A DNA stretch of 64,000 bases from assembly GCA_907163375.1 (NCBI GenBank), contig CAJQUW010003176.1, positions 558,001-622,000 of the forward strand. The letters are read 5' to 3'. The position numbers were made by a program, and so were the translations under genes. The notes beneath the pieces were generated by a model that saw only the letters and a list, made by a program, of their open reading frames with translations, was not told the DNA's origin and made no database searches. This DNA comes from Prostheceraeus crozeri (taxonomy: Eukaryota > Platyhelminthes > Polycladida > Euryleptidae). Positions 19,568-30,175 of the stretch are shown in pieces (the stretch's first letter is position 1; every line of letters starts with the position of its first letter).

Positions 19568-21406
19568 TTGAATTTTATGGTGTCCTGGAACGGTCTTTTG
19601 CCCATTACTTACGGCATCGTCCGCCGTCCCGAAGGAACACCCTGTCAGTGGAATATTACAGCAAAACTCTCCGTGTCTTGCTCGCTTTCAGTGAAAAGCT
19701 GCTTGGTTCATGAGAAGACTGGCTCAGACATCATTAAAAATCTTTTCATTGACTTCAGCAAGGTCGAAACCCCAGAAAACCTCCAAAACTGGTGAATTTA
19801 AGTTTTTCAACTTTTTAGCACTACTTATGAAATTTTATAAGTAGTCCATCACTTAGGGCAGGTCAATAGCGACCGAACCTTTTTTGAATCAAGTCAAACG
19901 GACTTGTAGAAGCAAAGTTACAAGCCTTTAAAGTTTTGGAGTCTTTTATGGCCTGGAGACTAAGGCCATCTCCTGGCGAACCTCTAAGTCTGACGCCTTA
20001 GCTGACTTCAGCAATGAAATTTTCTAAGTCGGTTTCTTTCAGAAACCCGATTTTTCAGATTTCCAATGCTATCATAGGAGCTCCGGAGTTTACCTACTCC
20101 AACCCAGTCGGGAGGAGAACTGATTTCCACAAGCCGAGTTTCCACTTATATAGTTTGTGGCGATCAGATGATGACGTAATACCCATCATCCAGAAACTTA
20201 AAACCCGTCTATCTCCGGTTCTAGTGCTCCGATTGAGCTGGAAATTCACCAATTCCATGTAGAATTTGATGCTGAATCCGAATCTGCCCTCCATTTTCCC
20301 ATCCGATGCTTCGTTTTGACTCTACAGCCTACAGCCATCACAAAAATTCTAACTCGTTTTTCGGAAAAATGATGAAAATTTTTTTCTCTCCGATGGCTTT
20401 CAAATTTACCATGCCGAAGCAGAATTTGACGCTGATTCCAAATCTGGTCTCTGTTTTCCCGTCCGAGGCTTGCTTCACCCGCTAGAGCGATTTTCATAAA
20501 CATTCTAACTCTGTCGTTTTTCGCCAATGTCCAAAATTTTCAATAACGTCTCACCTCTAAACGAAGGCAGAGTGGAACAAGCCATGTTTTCCACTGAATT
20601 TGTCTCACTCCCAGCTTTCAAACGAGCTATTGAACGACTTTCTACCATCTCTGGAACCAAAGTTGGAAGATCGTTGCCGAGGGGGGGACGTCCTCAAAAC
20701 TTTTTCTCTCCGATGTCGATGGAAAGAAGTTCCCAGACCCAACATTGGCCAAAAAGTCCGAATTTGCACTCCATTTTCCCATCCGAGGCCTCCTTCCTGT
20801 CGAAAAATGGACTTTCTCATCCCAAAACCTCCAAAACCTGACTTTTCCAACTCTGACGTTTTCCTACCATTTTCCTCCCAAAACCCAGGAAAAGTGGACC
20901 AAACTGAGCTTTCCACTGCATTTTTCTCATTCTCAGCTTTCAAATGAGCTATTGCACGACTTTCTACGATTTCTCACACCAAAGTTGGAAGTTTGGCAGG
21001 AGGAGGGGGGGGACGTCTTCAAAACTTTTCCTCTCCGTTGTCGCTGGAAACATCCTTCCTAACCCAAAATTTCACGTAGATTCGGAATCTGGCCTCCGTT
21101 TTCCCATCCGAGCACTCCTTCCTGTCGAAAAACGACTTTTCTTATCCCAAAACCATCAACACCCGCCTTTTTCCAACTCTGACACTCCACTCCTTGCCTC
21201 ATCACCTTCCTTCCCATCCCTTACCCGAAAACTCCTTCCTTCCTTCCAGAGGGGGGAACATTTTTCTCCTCACGGACCCATTCCTCCCAACACATCCTTG
21301 GCGCTCTCCCTCACCTTCCTCCTCCACCTTCCTTCCGCATGATGACTCATCGATGACTCATCACTGCACCGCACCGGGCTTGAATTTGGGATGGGGTTGC
21401 TACTTT
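19568..21406. repeat. Orphan Polinton terminal repeat (right-end orientation)
   Basis: From 19600 on, the sequence follows the right terminal repeat of element 2 (39740 onward) in the same orientation. Shared segments include GCCGTCCCGAAGGAACACC, the GATAAGTAGT stretch and the CGTCTATCTCC stretch. The end, GGGATGGGGTTGCTACT (21390-21406), corresponds to the GGGACGGGATTACTACT terminus of element 2. The middle (about 20270-21330) is different and contains two tandem copies of a roughly 322-bp unit (starting near 20612 and 20934). Apparent ORFs here are not genes. This is a relic of another Polinton of the same family. Confidence 0.75.
20612..21255. repeat. 322-bp tandem duplication inside the orphan repeat
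   Basis: CAGCTTTCAAA..GAGCTATTG starts each copy. Both copies share GGGGGGGACGTC and TTTTCCCATCCGAG. Confidence 0.7.
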
Positions 21407-21790
21407 CATTTCTATATTAGATATTAGGCATTTTCGTTTTTTTTGCTCCATTGTGAGGACTCCCATCCAGTGAACTCTTGTCATGTCGTGATCATCACTC
21501 TTCAAATTTGTAAATATAGGCCCTATAGATCTCACGTATTTTGTATATGGTATATGATGTAAATCATGATGACTCTTAAAATTTGTAAATACGTAGGTCT
21601 CATATAATTTGTTAATGATATGCATGTACATCATGATCACTCGGTAAATTTGTAAATATATATCATGTATTTTTTATTGATGCTAAACTTTGCGTATGCA
21701 TATGCTGCACGTGTTATCAACGCTTGTTTGTAAGTGCCCTTGCGACCATCGCTTTGCGTTTTCTGTATATTTCGGAGCAAACATTTATGA
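21407..21790. other. AT-rich stretch without a gene
   Basis: No coding or structural signal beyond short ATGAT/ATCATG-rich repeats (21480-21640). Confidence 0.5.
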
Positions 21791-22017
21791 CTTATGACCA
21801 GGGCGGTTTTTTATTGACCCAAAAAATTACGAATTTTGACTTTATTTTCAAGTCAATTTTTATCTAGAATTTTGACTTAAATGTAAATTTTTTACCCAAT
21901 CTTTTTACCTAATTCAGTTTTGTTTAACCAAAGAAAACATCATTTCAGACTCACAAGAAAACGTTACTTGTTTTAATTAAAGAAACACATTTTATTATTG
22001 AGCCCACAAATACAAAG

Positions 22018-23360
22018 AGTAGTAATCCCGTCCCAAAAGGAAGCGCAAAATGTGCAAAGATGAGTCATCATGCTGACTCAGCCCCCCCCCCTCTGGAAGG
22101 CACGAAGAGAGGTGAGGGAGGTGGCCAAGGATGTGATGGAGGGATGGGTCCGAGAGGAGGAAACTGTTCCGCCCCCCCCCCCGACGACTCAACCGGCCAA
22201 GTTGGTCGAAAAGACCAAAGTTGTGTTCAGAATCATGTGAAACAAACTTCTATCAAGGTTTCAGGTTGAAATTCGCACAAAAAGTTTTTTCGAAAATTTT
22301 TCACTACGGTGGTCGAAAATTTTTTCAAGTCCTTTCCTGTGAAATGTCGCTTTTTTAGCCAACTTTGACGATATCTCACTCAGGAATGGAAGTGAATGAA
22401 GAGCTGGGGTTTCTTTTACGGGCAAGACCGCGCTTTGTTCTCTAGGATCCTATCTCTTCAGATTCGTGGCAGGCTCCGTTTTCAAATGAGAGCATGTTGA
22501 AAATCGAGTTTTTGCGCATTTTCCAAGATTTTGGAACTTTTGAAAAAACGACAGAGCTTTTTCATCTCGGCTTCTGGTCATCGTAGAGGGTCGAGGGATA
22601 TCTTAAATGAAAGGTGAGAGCGAGAAAACGTGACTGTCAAAATTTGAAGTCAATCGGAGCACTAGAACCGGAGTTAGAAGGCTTCAAAGTTTGATGCCTA
22701 CCAATCAGCTGATTTGAAAACCTATAAAAGCGCAGATCACCGACAGACACATCAGTTCATCCGTCGATTTCACAGAGGTAGGTGAACTCTCCTGAGCTCC
22801 GACACTTGGTCGGATTTCATGAAAATCCGATTGAATCCGAAGGAAATCAAGGCAGATTTTTCGATTGGTGATATCGCCAATCTTGCCAGACTTATAGGTT
22901 AGCCAGTATAGTATGACTGATAACTTGATGATAGTAGGCCGAAATCTTTAAACGACTATAACTTCGGTTCTAGTGAACCGTCTGACTTGATTCAAAAAAG
23001 TTTCAATAGGTCTTGACCTGCCATAAGTGATAGACTACTTATAAACGGTTTATAAGTAGTGCTAAAATGCTGAAAAATTTTAATTCACTATTTTTGATGA
23101 TTTTTCGGGGTTTCCAACCCTTCTGAATTCAACTAAGACATTTACAAAGTTGCCAGAGGCGAGCTTCGGCTCGAGACTTGTTTCCTGATGTAAATAACTC
23201 CACCGATTTTCATGTCAAAATCGGGGCCCGGATACCAACACAGTGACATGACGCACGCTCTGTCCGCCCGAGGTTGGATTTGTGGGTCGAGGTCTTGGAG
23301 TTGGGATAAGATCCCCTCTGAGAAAGCCTGTAAAGGATTCATCAGCTTAACTTGTCTTTC
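22018..23360 (+). repeat. Left terminal inverted repeat of element 2
   Basis: It matches the reverse complement of about 39340-41256. It includes long C-runs (22081, 22173), the segment around 22260-22500 that recurs inverted at 40500-40790, and the segment 23180-23340 that recurs inverted at 39370-39520. The arms have diverged and differ by indels. A TATA box (CTATAAAAG at 22722) lies within, so the repeat carries a promoter pointing inward. Confidence 0.9.
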
Positions 23361-23549
23361 TTTCCTCAAAGCGCAGTTGTCTTTGTGATAGCACTGGGCG
23401 GCTATCGATTCTGTCTTTGTATAGCATGGGCCTTCACGACTGAAAGCCCGGTAACTGTCGATGTGTTGTCCAAATTTGGTAAAAGCGTTCTCAAGTCAAA
23501 AGCATGACTAAATTTAGAAAGACCAAGGCAAGGCTTTGTGTCGGGAGGG

Positions 23550-23556
23550 TATATAA
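23550..23556 (+). promoter_or_regulatory. TATA box of the first element 2 gene
   Basis: TATATAA in a GC-richer setting, about 50 bases before a splice donor (GTGAGT at 23608). The matching acceptor TTTCAG ends at 23805, nine bases before ATG 23814. This gives a 198-base intron in the leader. Confidence 0.6.
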
Positions 23557-23813
23557 GCCAGTGCTTCTCTCCAGGGTTCACTCCTGTTTCAAGTTGTAAG
23601 ACGAACGGTGAGTGCTCTGTCGAAGTTTGCTATCAAACATTGAAATATTTAGAACTTAGGATTATTCTGTCTTAATGCAAATACAGTAGTAGTTTCATAT
23701 GAACGTTTTTATTAAGCTGTGACTTTAGATGAGATCCTTTGACGATCTCCTATTATGAGCACTAAAATGTGTCTCAATTTAAAACATAATTTCCTCTCTT
23801 TTCAGTTTGAAAA

Positions 23814-24721
23814 ATGACGAAGGAATGTAACAAGAAATTACAAATTTTTAAGTGCAGTTGTGGCATGCCCTTCCGCGGTGACCGTTTCAGGCGCCACATC
23901 TTGGCGAGAGTGACGAAGGGTGAGATGAAGCATGATGAGGTGTTGATGGTGATGTATTGTGTGTGGTGTGATGTTCGTTGTAGTGCGTATGATGTCGAGT
24001 TTGTGAAGGCTCATGCTAATTGTGCACTGCGAGTGATTGGGAAGGAAATGATGAGTCAAGTGGTGAGCGGGGGAGCGCATTTGTTCAAGGCGAACCAGTG
24101 CGTTCCCCAGTCGTGAATGTCGATTTGGGTAAGGATGATGAAGTGGTGACTAAAGTAAAGAGGAAGTTGATTGTCGAGAGTGATGATGATGAGGATGAGG
24201 CTATGGAGAGTGTTGTAATGAAGAAGGGGTGTGTTGAGAGGTTGAGTGATGATGATGAGCTTGAGCGAGCTGTCGCGTCGATTGAGCCACTGGCAAAGCC
24301 ACGGGCTCAATCGTGGCCGAGAGATGAGCGTGTGATGCCTAATTGTGTTGTGAGAGTGAGTCAGTAGAGTGTGCCGAGTAAAGTGGTGCTGTCGAAGGAT
24401 GATGCGCTGGGGTATGGGAATGTGAGGAATGAGTGTGACAGGTTGCGGGGAAAGTTAAATGCTGCAAAGTGCACGTTGAAGGAAGTGACTGTGGAAAGGG
24501 ATCGTTTGAAGAGAGAGTCGGAGGACGTTGTGAGTGTGAAGAGAGAGTTGTTTGAGGCGAGGCAGAAGTTGGTGAATGAGAGAAAATTGAAGGAGACGCT
24601 TGAGTCGAAGTTGGAGAGTTAAGAGAAGTCGGTCTGTCGAGAGCGTGGGTTGAAGGAAGAGGCGATGGAACGAGTGAGTGTTGGAGCGTCAGTTGACAGT
24701 GCAGTCGGAAGTGTCGCCTGA
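23814..24721 (+). pseudogene. Zinc-finger/coiled-coil protein of element 2, frameshift and stops
   Basis: The N-terminal frame (23814-24116) has a Cys/His finger, CSCGMPFRGDRFRRH, plus a further CVWCDVRC pair. After a shift near 24100 the reading frame continues through an acidic stretch (SDDDEDEA) and a coiled coil rich in Arg, Lys, Glu and Leu. In-frame stops lie at 24365 (TAG) and 24620 (TAA), and the frame ends at TGA 24719-24721. The gene is therefore decayed. The start is supported by an upstream TATA box, intron and acceptor. Being next to the left terminal repeat and zinc-binding, it may have been a regulator or DNA-binding protein. The family is unknown. Confidence 0.55.
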
Positions 24722-25492
24722 AACGGTCACCGCCCTTCACATACCTGTGGTGAGTTATGTCCCGGAGCGCCCATTAATTTATGGAGGTGTGACTCCAGAC
24801 AGAAGCCAAGAGTGCTTTAACTGCACGGATGTCCGATGTTATCACATCAAAATACATCACAAGGAGGACATCCGTGTAGATTATAGAATGCCTCACAAAT
24901 TTCGTAAGTATTATGACTGGAACATAACATTATACCATCTTTCTCATTCTTACTTCTTTCATTGCAGGCCAACTGAAAAAGCCATAATCCCATCACAACC
25001 CACGTCCCGTGAACGCACCATGGGCTCTCTTAACGGCCAACCTTCTAATGCAGCTAACGTGGTCCCAAGCCCACCACATGTCTTCGGACATCGATGCAGA
25101 GGGGAAGGCTGAAAAATGATGAAATGAAATGGATGTGTTACATTCTGTGCCACACACACACACACAAACACATTACAGATTTCTCTCTTCACGAGTCTGT
25201 CAAGCGCTTCGTTACTCATGGATCCTACTGAAACAAGATTCGGCAAACGCTGTTTCGTATACGGTTTGCTGTGACCACTTCTGCCAAACCTTACAAGAAA
25301 GGATGATGTATAGAAACAAAATTCTTAAACCGAGGTGTTAATAAAACTTAGAACAACAAGTAAACTCAACAAACTGTAATGTGTAATACTAGAAACTCGA
25401 AACATAAAGTCTATCACGTTGGTTATAATGTACACATGCATTATTAAGTTTTGCTAGTCATCGAAATGAAAGATGAAGTATATTTCGTTACT
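24722..25492. other. Stretch without a confident gene
   Basis: Overlapping weak ORFs only, one with a Cys pair (ECFNCTDVRC), and a (CA)n microsatellite at about 25149-25166. A pyrimidine-rich TTTCATTGCAG at 24955-24966 looks like a splice acceptor, but no exon can be assigned. Confidence 0.3.
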
Positions 25493-25500
25493 GTCAAAAC

Positions 25501-25615
25501 CAGGGCTGTAGAGCCGATGCGTTATCTCATCGGCTCCGGCTCCGGCTCCACGACACTGATGTGAAAGGCTCCGGCTCGGCTCGGCTCCGGCTCCGACTTC
25601 AAATTCAGGTTCTAT
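25501..25615. repeat. hAT left terminal zone with GGCTCC repeats
   Basis: Repeated CGGCTCCGGCTC units follow the terminal inverted repeat. Inverted counterparts lie at 27749-27830. Confidence 0.85.
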
Positions 25616-27839
25616 CTATGCTGGTTATCCTGGATCCGTTGAACGGGTTTTTTGGATAACGGTGTGACCTTTAGAGGCTTGCTACAATCATCAAATTAGT
25701 TTTCATTAACAAGCAATGACTTAAGTTAATAATAAAAATGATAATAGCCTAATGTAATGACAAATAACATACTTGTCATATATCTTTGCATGAATTGACT
25801 ATCTCTGAAAGATAAAATAAAGTTATAGCCAGGATTGGTTAAATTAGATAAAGATCTCCCGCACTGACTAAATATAAATTGGTCTAGCCTGCAACCAGTC
25901 TACTACGAGGCTACATTAAATAAGACCATATGAGTGATGATGATATACTTAATTAGCCGTCACAGGGGCCGAATAGTAGTATAAGCTTTTTAACAAAGCT
26001 TGAATATGAAACTGGATAGCGTATGCCTCTAAATAGCTTATAGGGCCTGTATCTACTCGAACATGGAAAGGTTATCGGCTATATAGCCAAATATACCGTA
26101 TCAATAAAGATATCAATTGCTTTATTGAATATTAAAGTGTATATAGGCTAGCTTAGGTTGTTATTGTTATTTGTTATTGCCTTTATTCAATAGTCTGTTG
26201 GTCCATGAATAATATGATCGGTGGGTAGCCTACGACTCATCATCTGTAGAAATTGTAATATAGATTGCCTCATTGCAGTGTAGGCTAGAAATGTACAATT
26301 GAAAATTATACTTAAAAAAATTAAAAATATCTAATTTAGGACAAGTTTTGTAATTCTATGCAGCATACTTAATAAGTTAAGGCCTAACTTACATTATATT
26401 AATTTCGTATTTTTCATTATGGCGTAAAGTTGTACTAAATAATTCATCAATGATTCATGTATATTATTATATTCAATTTATGTATAACACATTACCACTA
26501 TTCCTCTGATGATGGTTAGGCTGATGAAACTGAACTCGGAGTATCACACAGTATGTTGCAGGGTGCTATGCATAATAAAATTTTGACTGCGAGCACCGAG
26601 CAGAAATCCCATCTACTTTGCTAGCTTTCGAATGCGCGTGCGGTTTAATGTCACAGACAATAGAAAAGGGAGGTCAAAAGGCGCCTGTTATTGAGAGCGT
26701 CTCAGTCTTTTTTATTGTTTACATATAAGTCAGCATGATGTCAGTATAAAGTGTTGACAGACGGAAAAATAATAATGAAAATTCTTGAAATCCACAGGTC
26801 TATGACATTTGGGGAAATATTATTACACGATACGGCTCTTGTGCAGTCCTCTCCCCCATTTTTTCTCTGGTCAAAAGATGCAGCACCATTGGATGTCCGT
26901 TTCAGCATCACCGGTTTGAGTGAGGCATTCCGTGGTGTTGTAAAAACCTACGTGGGTAATTGCGATGTCATAGTCGCAAACTTCGTCAGTAAGTCAACAT
27001 TGTAATTTTCCTTCGTTTTTTCGCATTGAAATATACCCTTTGAATTTTGAAGTCAAAGGAAATTCATTGTGAATGAGATACCTTTAAAATAATAGGGCGC
27101 TACTAGAAGTGGCTGGGTCGCTTATTGCTATAGCCATGTGAGGACTTGTAGTCAGGTCATTCGTGTGAGTGTGAAGAGTTATCCCTCCAATCAAAATTGA
27201 TCAAATTTAATAATCGATTGTTTTGAAAAATGTAGGTGGGGGACTTCACAAGAGCCTACAATACAATCTAAGGAAACTGGCATTGTCACAGGTGCCAGTA
27301 GCTTCTGCCAGTAGCCATACCGATAGATGATAGCCTACATAGTAACCGTATTAGATTTAAGACATTGCGCAAGAAATGCAGCTATATTATCTTTGCTGAC
27401 TGAACTGGAAATGTGTACATAAATGACTGGCGACTTGTCTCTAGGAATCTACAATCATCTAGTTAGCATGCATATAACAAGTCTTCAAATTAATGGATTT
27501 TGGAGAATACGTTGTCAATATGGAAATTAGACTTACGAAACATATGCAATAAAAAAATATTACACATGTGTGTAAATATATAATAAATATAATACAAAAG
27601 AAGGCGGCAACTGCAAAGAAAGATATCGTGGAGGACAGATCATTGGTATACTTAAAAGACATCTTTAGATTTCAAATGATTTAATTTTTTTATGATGCCA
27701 ATTAATAACTTTCAAAATTCTAGATTTATATCAAAGCTCAAACTATCGCAGCCGGAGCCTTTGTGATAAATCGGCCCCGGCTCCGACCAAAACCATCGGC
27801 TCCTTAAGGCTCCGGCTCGGCTCCGGCTCCACAGCCCTG
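25501..27839. mobile_element. Non-autonomous hAT transposon (inner) inserted in element 2
   Basis: The left end CAGGGCTGTAGAGCCG (25501) and the inverse of the right end, CAGGGCTGTGGAGCCG (to 27839), match at 15 of 16 positions. Both continue into GGCTCCGGCTCC repeats. A perfect 8-bp duplication GTCAAAAC flanks it (25493-25500, 27840-27847). The 2.3-kb interior is AT-rich. Its longest plus-strand ORF (26751-27005, 84 codons) is not recognisable and no transposase is present. Confidence 0.92.
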
Positions 27840-27986
27840 GTCAAAACATATGAATGAACGAGAGTTTTAAATCCGAAGTTAGATTCCACTGAGTCATGAA
27901 CACTTGCAAAGGTGTACAAGTCATATGAAGCATATTCAACTGAGTGTCCATTCTTGACACTCATCATCATTTGAAATTATTTGAAG

Positions 27987-28496
27987 ATGAAAAGTTGCAT
28001 TCGATACCCAACTTCATGGTTGGTAGGAAGAGACCTTGGCTATTCGTTGAAAGCTATAGAAAGTGTTGCAAATGTAAATGAAAATATAAAAGCTGGGGCT
28101 TTAGCTGAAAGACTAATGGATCTAGATGAGCATGCTATGAATCATCATTTGGATCGAAGTTGGATAGAGGATTTTTCCATGCTGCATTGCAATGATAGTG
28201 AAAATAGGAGGATGAAATTGGTGCGATCTGGAGTGAAAAAGAAAAAAGTGGCATTTGCAACTGATTTGACAAGTAGCTCTATCAATAAGAGTGACTTCAG
28301 AAAGAAATTGGAAGAAGAGACGTTTGAATTATTATGTGAACGGAACTGCGTTGAGTGTTTTAAAAGGGAAAGATCCCTTCTCTTTTTACCATGTTGTCAT
28401 TCTGTTATGCGTTCTACGTGCTATGTACCTTTAGAAACTATGTTGTGCCCCATCTGTGATCAAGAAATAATTTCAACAGTTAATGTATATAAATGA
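27987..28496 (+). CDS. UBA-like/RING E3 ubiquitin-ligase-like protein of element 2
   Basis: 169 codons from ATG 27987. The C-terminal 45 residues form a C3HC4-type RING similar in layout to those of IAP proteins: CVEC, FLPCCH, C and CPICDQEI, ending in a hydrophobic TVNVY tail. The N-terminal part (GYSLKAIESV and ALAERLMDL) looks like a UBA-type three-helix domain; this is less certain. The middle is basic. No BIR domain is visible, and the start could be an internal exon boundary. Because it lies within element 2, it is probably a captured host gene that could ubiquitinate host defence or death factors (inference). The nested hAT lies only 140 bases upstream and may have cut off its promoter. 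Confidence 0.65.
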   Translation: MKSCIRYPTSWLVGRDLGYSLKAIESVANVNENIKAGALAERLMDLDEHAMNHHLDRSWIEDFSMLHCNDSENRRMKLVRSGVKKKKVAFATDLTSSSINKSDFRKKLEEETFELLCERNCVECFKRERSLLFLPCCHSVMRSTCYVPLETMLCPICDQEIISTVNVYK

Positions 28497-28534
28497 TTTT
28501 GATGCAATTGTTGTCGATTTTAGAACAGTAATCT

Positions 28535-28837
28535 ATGACCATGTATCGCCGTCTCATTGAAAAGCGAAAGCATTATTATACAAGGCAGTGGATTCTTGTG
28601 TTGGAAAAACTATTGTCATCCAGTTATTGTAGAGAGATGATACATCGTTTGAGTAATGCTATCATCATTCACGCAAACTGTGATGTTGATTATATGCTAT
28701 CTTATAATTATAAACCAAAGCAGTTTACGAATACACTTTCATCATTGATACATCATGGTCTTCTTTCATTACCTTGCTTGGAGTTATGTATTCTACACGT
28801 TGCTTATGGGAAGCCTTTTCCACTTAAGCACAATTGA
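28535..28837 (+). CDS. Hypothetical small protein of element 2
   Basis: 100 codons from ATG 28535. The N-terminus is basic (MYRRLIEKRKHYYTRQW) and the rest moderately hydrophobic, with several Cys and His. It overlaps the next ORF by 83 bases in another frame, which lowers confidence. No family recognised. Confidence 0.35.
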   Translation: MTMYRRLIEKRKHYYTRQWILVLEKLLSSSYCREMIHRLSNAIIIHANCDVDYMLSYNYKPKQFTNTLSSLIHHGLLSLPCLELCILHVAYGKPFPLKHN

Positions 28838-29117
28838 TGCAAAGGTATTGAACTTTACAAGCATCATCGTACAAACAGATTGTTCATGTCTGGCTCATAA
28901 CATATCAGCAAACGACACAGCTGAACTGTTTCCATTGAACTATAGTACCTCGCTGAATGATACCTTACAGCTACCCACACATGTATCTGCTTCTGATTAT
29001 CCCACTGGTACTGTGGCTGTTCTCAGTGTATTGCTTTTTACTAGTGCTGTACTCAATGTCTTCCTCTATTTCATTGCGTTTACGTCGGTGATGTTTCGAC
29101 GCGGCTGTCGTGTTTAA
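28755..29117 (+). CDS. Putative type I membrane glycoprotein
   Basis: A 120-residue protein with a hydrophobic N-terminal signal-like segment (residues 2-25), then an ectodomain of about 60 residues. The ectodomain has five N-glycosylation sequons (NFT, NIS, NDT, NYS, NDT) and two Cys (CSC). A long transmembrane segment at about 87-112 and a basic tail (FRRGCRV) follow. Its place in front of the core protein genes suggests a virion or cell-surface protein of the element; role unknown. The stop codon is the TAA of a TAAGCAAAG motif shared by other gene junctions of element 2. Confidence 0.6.
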   Translation: MVFFHYLAWSYVFYTLLMGSLFHLSTIDAKVLNFTSIIVQTDCSCLAHNISANDTAELFPLNYSTSLNDTLQLPTHVSASDYPTGTVAVLSVLLFTSAVLNVFLYFIAFTSVMFRRGCRV

Positions 29118-29123
29118 GCAAAG
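29115..29123 (+). promoter_or_regulatory. TAAGCAAAG junction motif, copy 1
   Basis: The TAA is the stop of the membrane glycoprotein gene. Exact copies lie at 32084-32092 and 34753-34761, and TAAGCAAAC at 35338-35346. Confidence 0.45.
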
Positions 29124-29149
29124 AACACTCTAACATCCACCTGTAAAAT

Positions 29150-29266
29150 ATGGCTAGACGTCGTTCATCTCACCGTTCACGCAGACAAAAGTGTCAATCA
29201 AATGCAAAGAAAAAATTCTGTCTCACTCTTCGTCGCTTATTAAAATTAAAGCCACTTCATTCGTAA
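29150..29266 (+). CDS. Very small basic core-like protein
   Basis: 38 residues (ATG 29150, TAA 29264-29266): MARRRSSHRSRRQKC, then Lys-rich, ending KLKPLHS. About 40 percent of its residues are Arg or Lys. This resembles protamine-like DNA-condensing proteins of virions. The next gene starts two bases after its stop, so it belongs to the tightly packed plus-strand cluster. Confidence 0.6.
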   Translation: MARRRSSHRSRRQKCQSNAKKKFCLTLRRLLKLKPLHS

Positions 29267-29267
29267 A

Positions 29268-29513
29268 ATGTGTGCGGAAATACGAAAAGTGCGTTATATG
29301 ACATTGAACAGTAAAAAGGCCAATGCAATTGCCAGGCATGGTAAAGTTCTTCGCACCTTGAGCAATCCAAAAACATCAATTCCTACAAAGCGCAAACTAT
29401 TATCACAGCGCGGCGGCTTCTTGCCACTTTTAGCGCCTATCATCATGGCAGCTGCCGGTCCTGCTTTGAGAGGATTAGCTGGTGCTCTCGCGAATAAAGC
29501 CATTAATGGATAG
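29268..29513 (+). CDS. pX-like small capsid/core protein
   Basis: 81 residues: a basic N-terminal half (MTLNSKKANAIARHGKVL), then QRGGFLPLLAPIIMAAAGPALRGL, a hydrophobic Gly/Ala helix. The GG before the hydrophobic part is a plausible adenain cleavage site. Comparable proteins are found in adintoviruses and adenoviruses (pX/mu) and bind DNA or membranes. The element 1 counterpart is at 15731. Confidence 0.7.
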   Translation: MCAEIRKVRYMTLNSKKANAIARHGKVLRTLSNPKTSIPTKRKLLSQRGGFLPLLAPIIMAAAGPALRGLAGALANKAING

Positions 29514-29552
29514 ATACTAAGTTAAATGGTATGACTTTTCATCAAAATCAAC

Positions 29553-30175
29553 ATGGATTTCCGTTTACGCTGTAATCGCACTATATGTATCGTAGGACAC
29601 TCTCTTAAAGTGGGAAGACACATTTAACACTGCAATTGTTGGACCGACGTAATGAGATTTTTGACTGCATACCGAATCGCGTTGTTTGGTGTTATGGAAT
29701 TTATCAACATAACTTACATCGTGAATTGGTTGGTAAAGGTTACTTGGTTCAACCGGGGATTATGAGCACTGCTGATATTCAACCCTATGATATCATCATT
29801 CTTGATGATTTACTTAATGAGAGTAAGAACTCACAAGAAGTAACTGCTATGTTTACCAAGGCTGCTCATCACAAACCATGCTTTATCATTTTTATTATGC
29901 AAAATATTTTTCCAAGTGGAAAGGAAGCACGGACTCGAAGTCTAAACACACATTACTACATCATCTTTAAAAATCCTCGCCATAAAAGTCAAGTTGAATT
30001 CCTATCTCGACAAGTTCTTCCTCGCAAGTCAAAAGCCTTAATTGAAGTATTTGAGGCTGCTACGGAAAAACCCTATAATTATTTATTTTTAGACTTTACC
30101 CAGGAGTGTCCTGAGGATTATCGCTTACGCAGTCATCTCTTTGAGAAACCCATGATCATATATAAATTGTTATGA
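29553..30175 (+). pseudogene. FtsK/HerA-type packaging ATPase of element 2, frameshift in Walker A
   Basis: ATG 29553 begins a short frame that reaches the Walker A region and then stops at TAA 29625-29627. The rest is open in another frame to TGA 30173-30175. One extra or missing base within the P-loop (near 29605-29612) is the simplest explanation. Downstream features are clear: Walker B IIILDDLL, then EVTAMFTKAAHH and MQNIFPSGKEARTRSLNTHY, all typical of Polinton ATPases. It would package DNA into the capsid. The stop overlaps the next start (ATGA at 30172). Confidence 0.85.

Noticed and set aside
20527..21427. Several overlapping Ser/Pro-rich ORFs on both strands
   Set aside because: They lie in tandem repeats of an orphan Polinton end; overlapping open frames in all directions reflect GC-rich repetitive DNA, not genes.
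27743..27970. Minus-strand ORF across the right end of the inner hAT
   Set aside because: It crosses the transposon boundary and the GGCTCC repeats; no recognisable domain.
24846..27986. A BIR domain upstream of the RING gene (full IAP)
   Set aside because: I looked for the Cys/His BIR pattern in 24.7-25.5 kb and 27.85-27.99 kb and found none.
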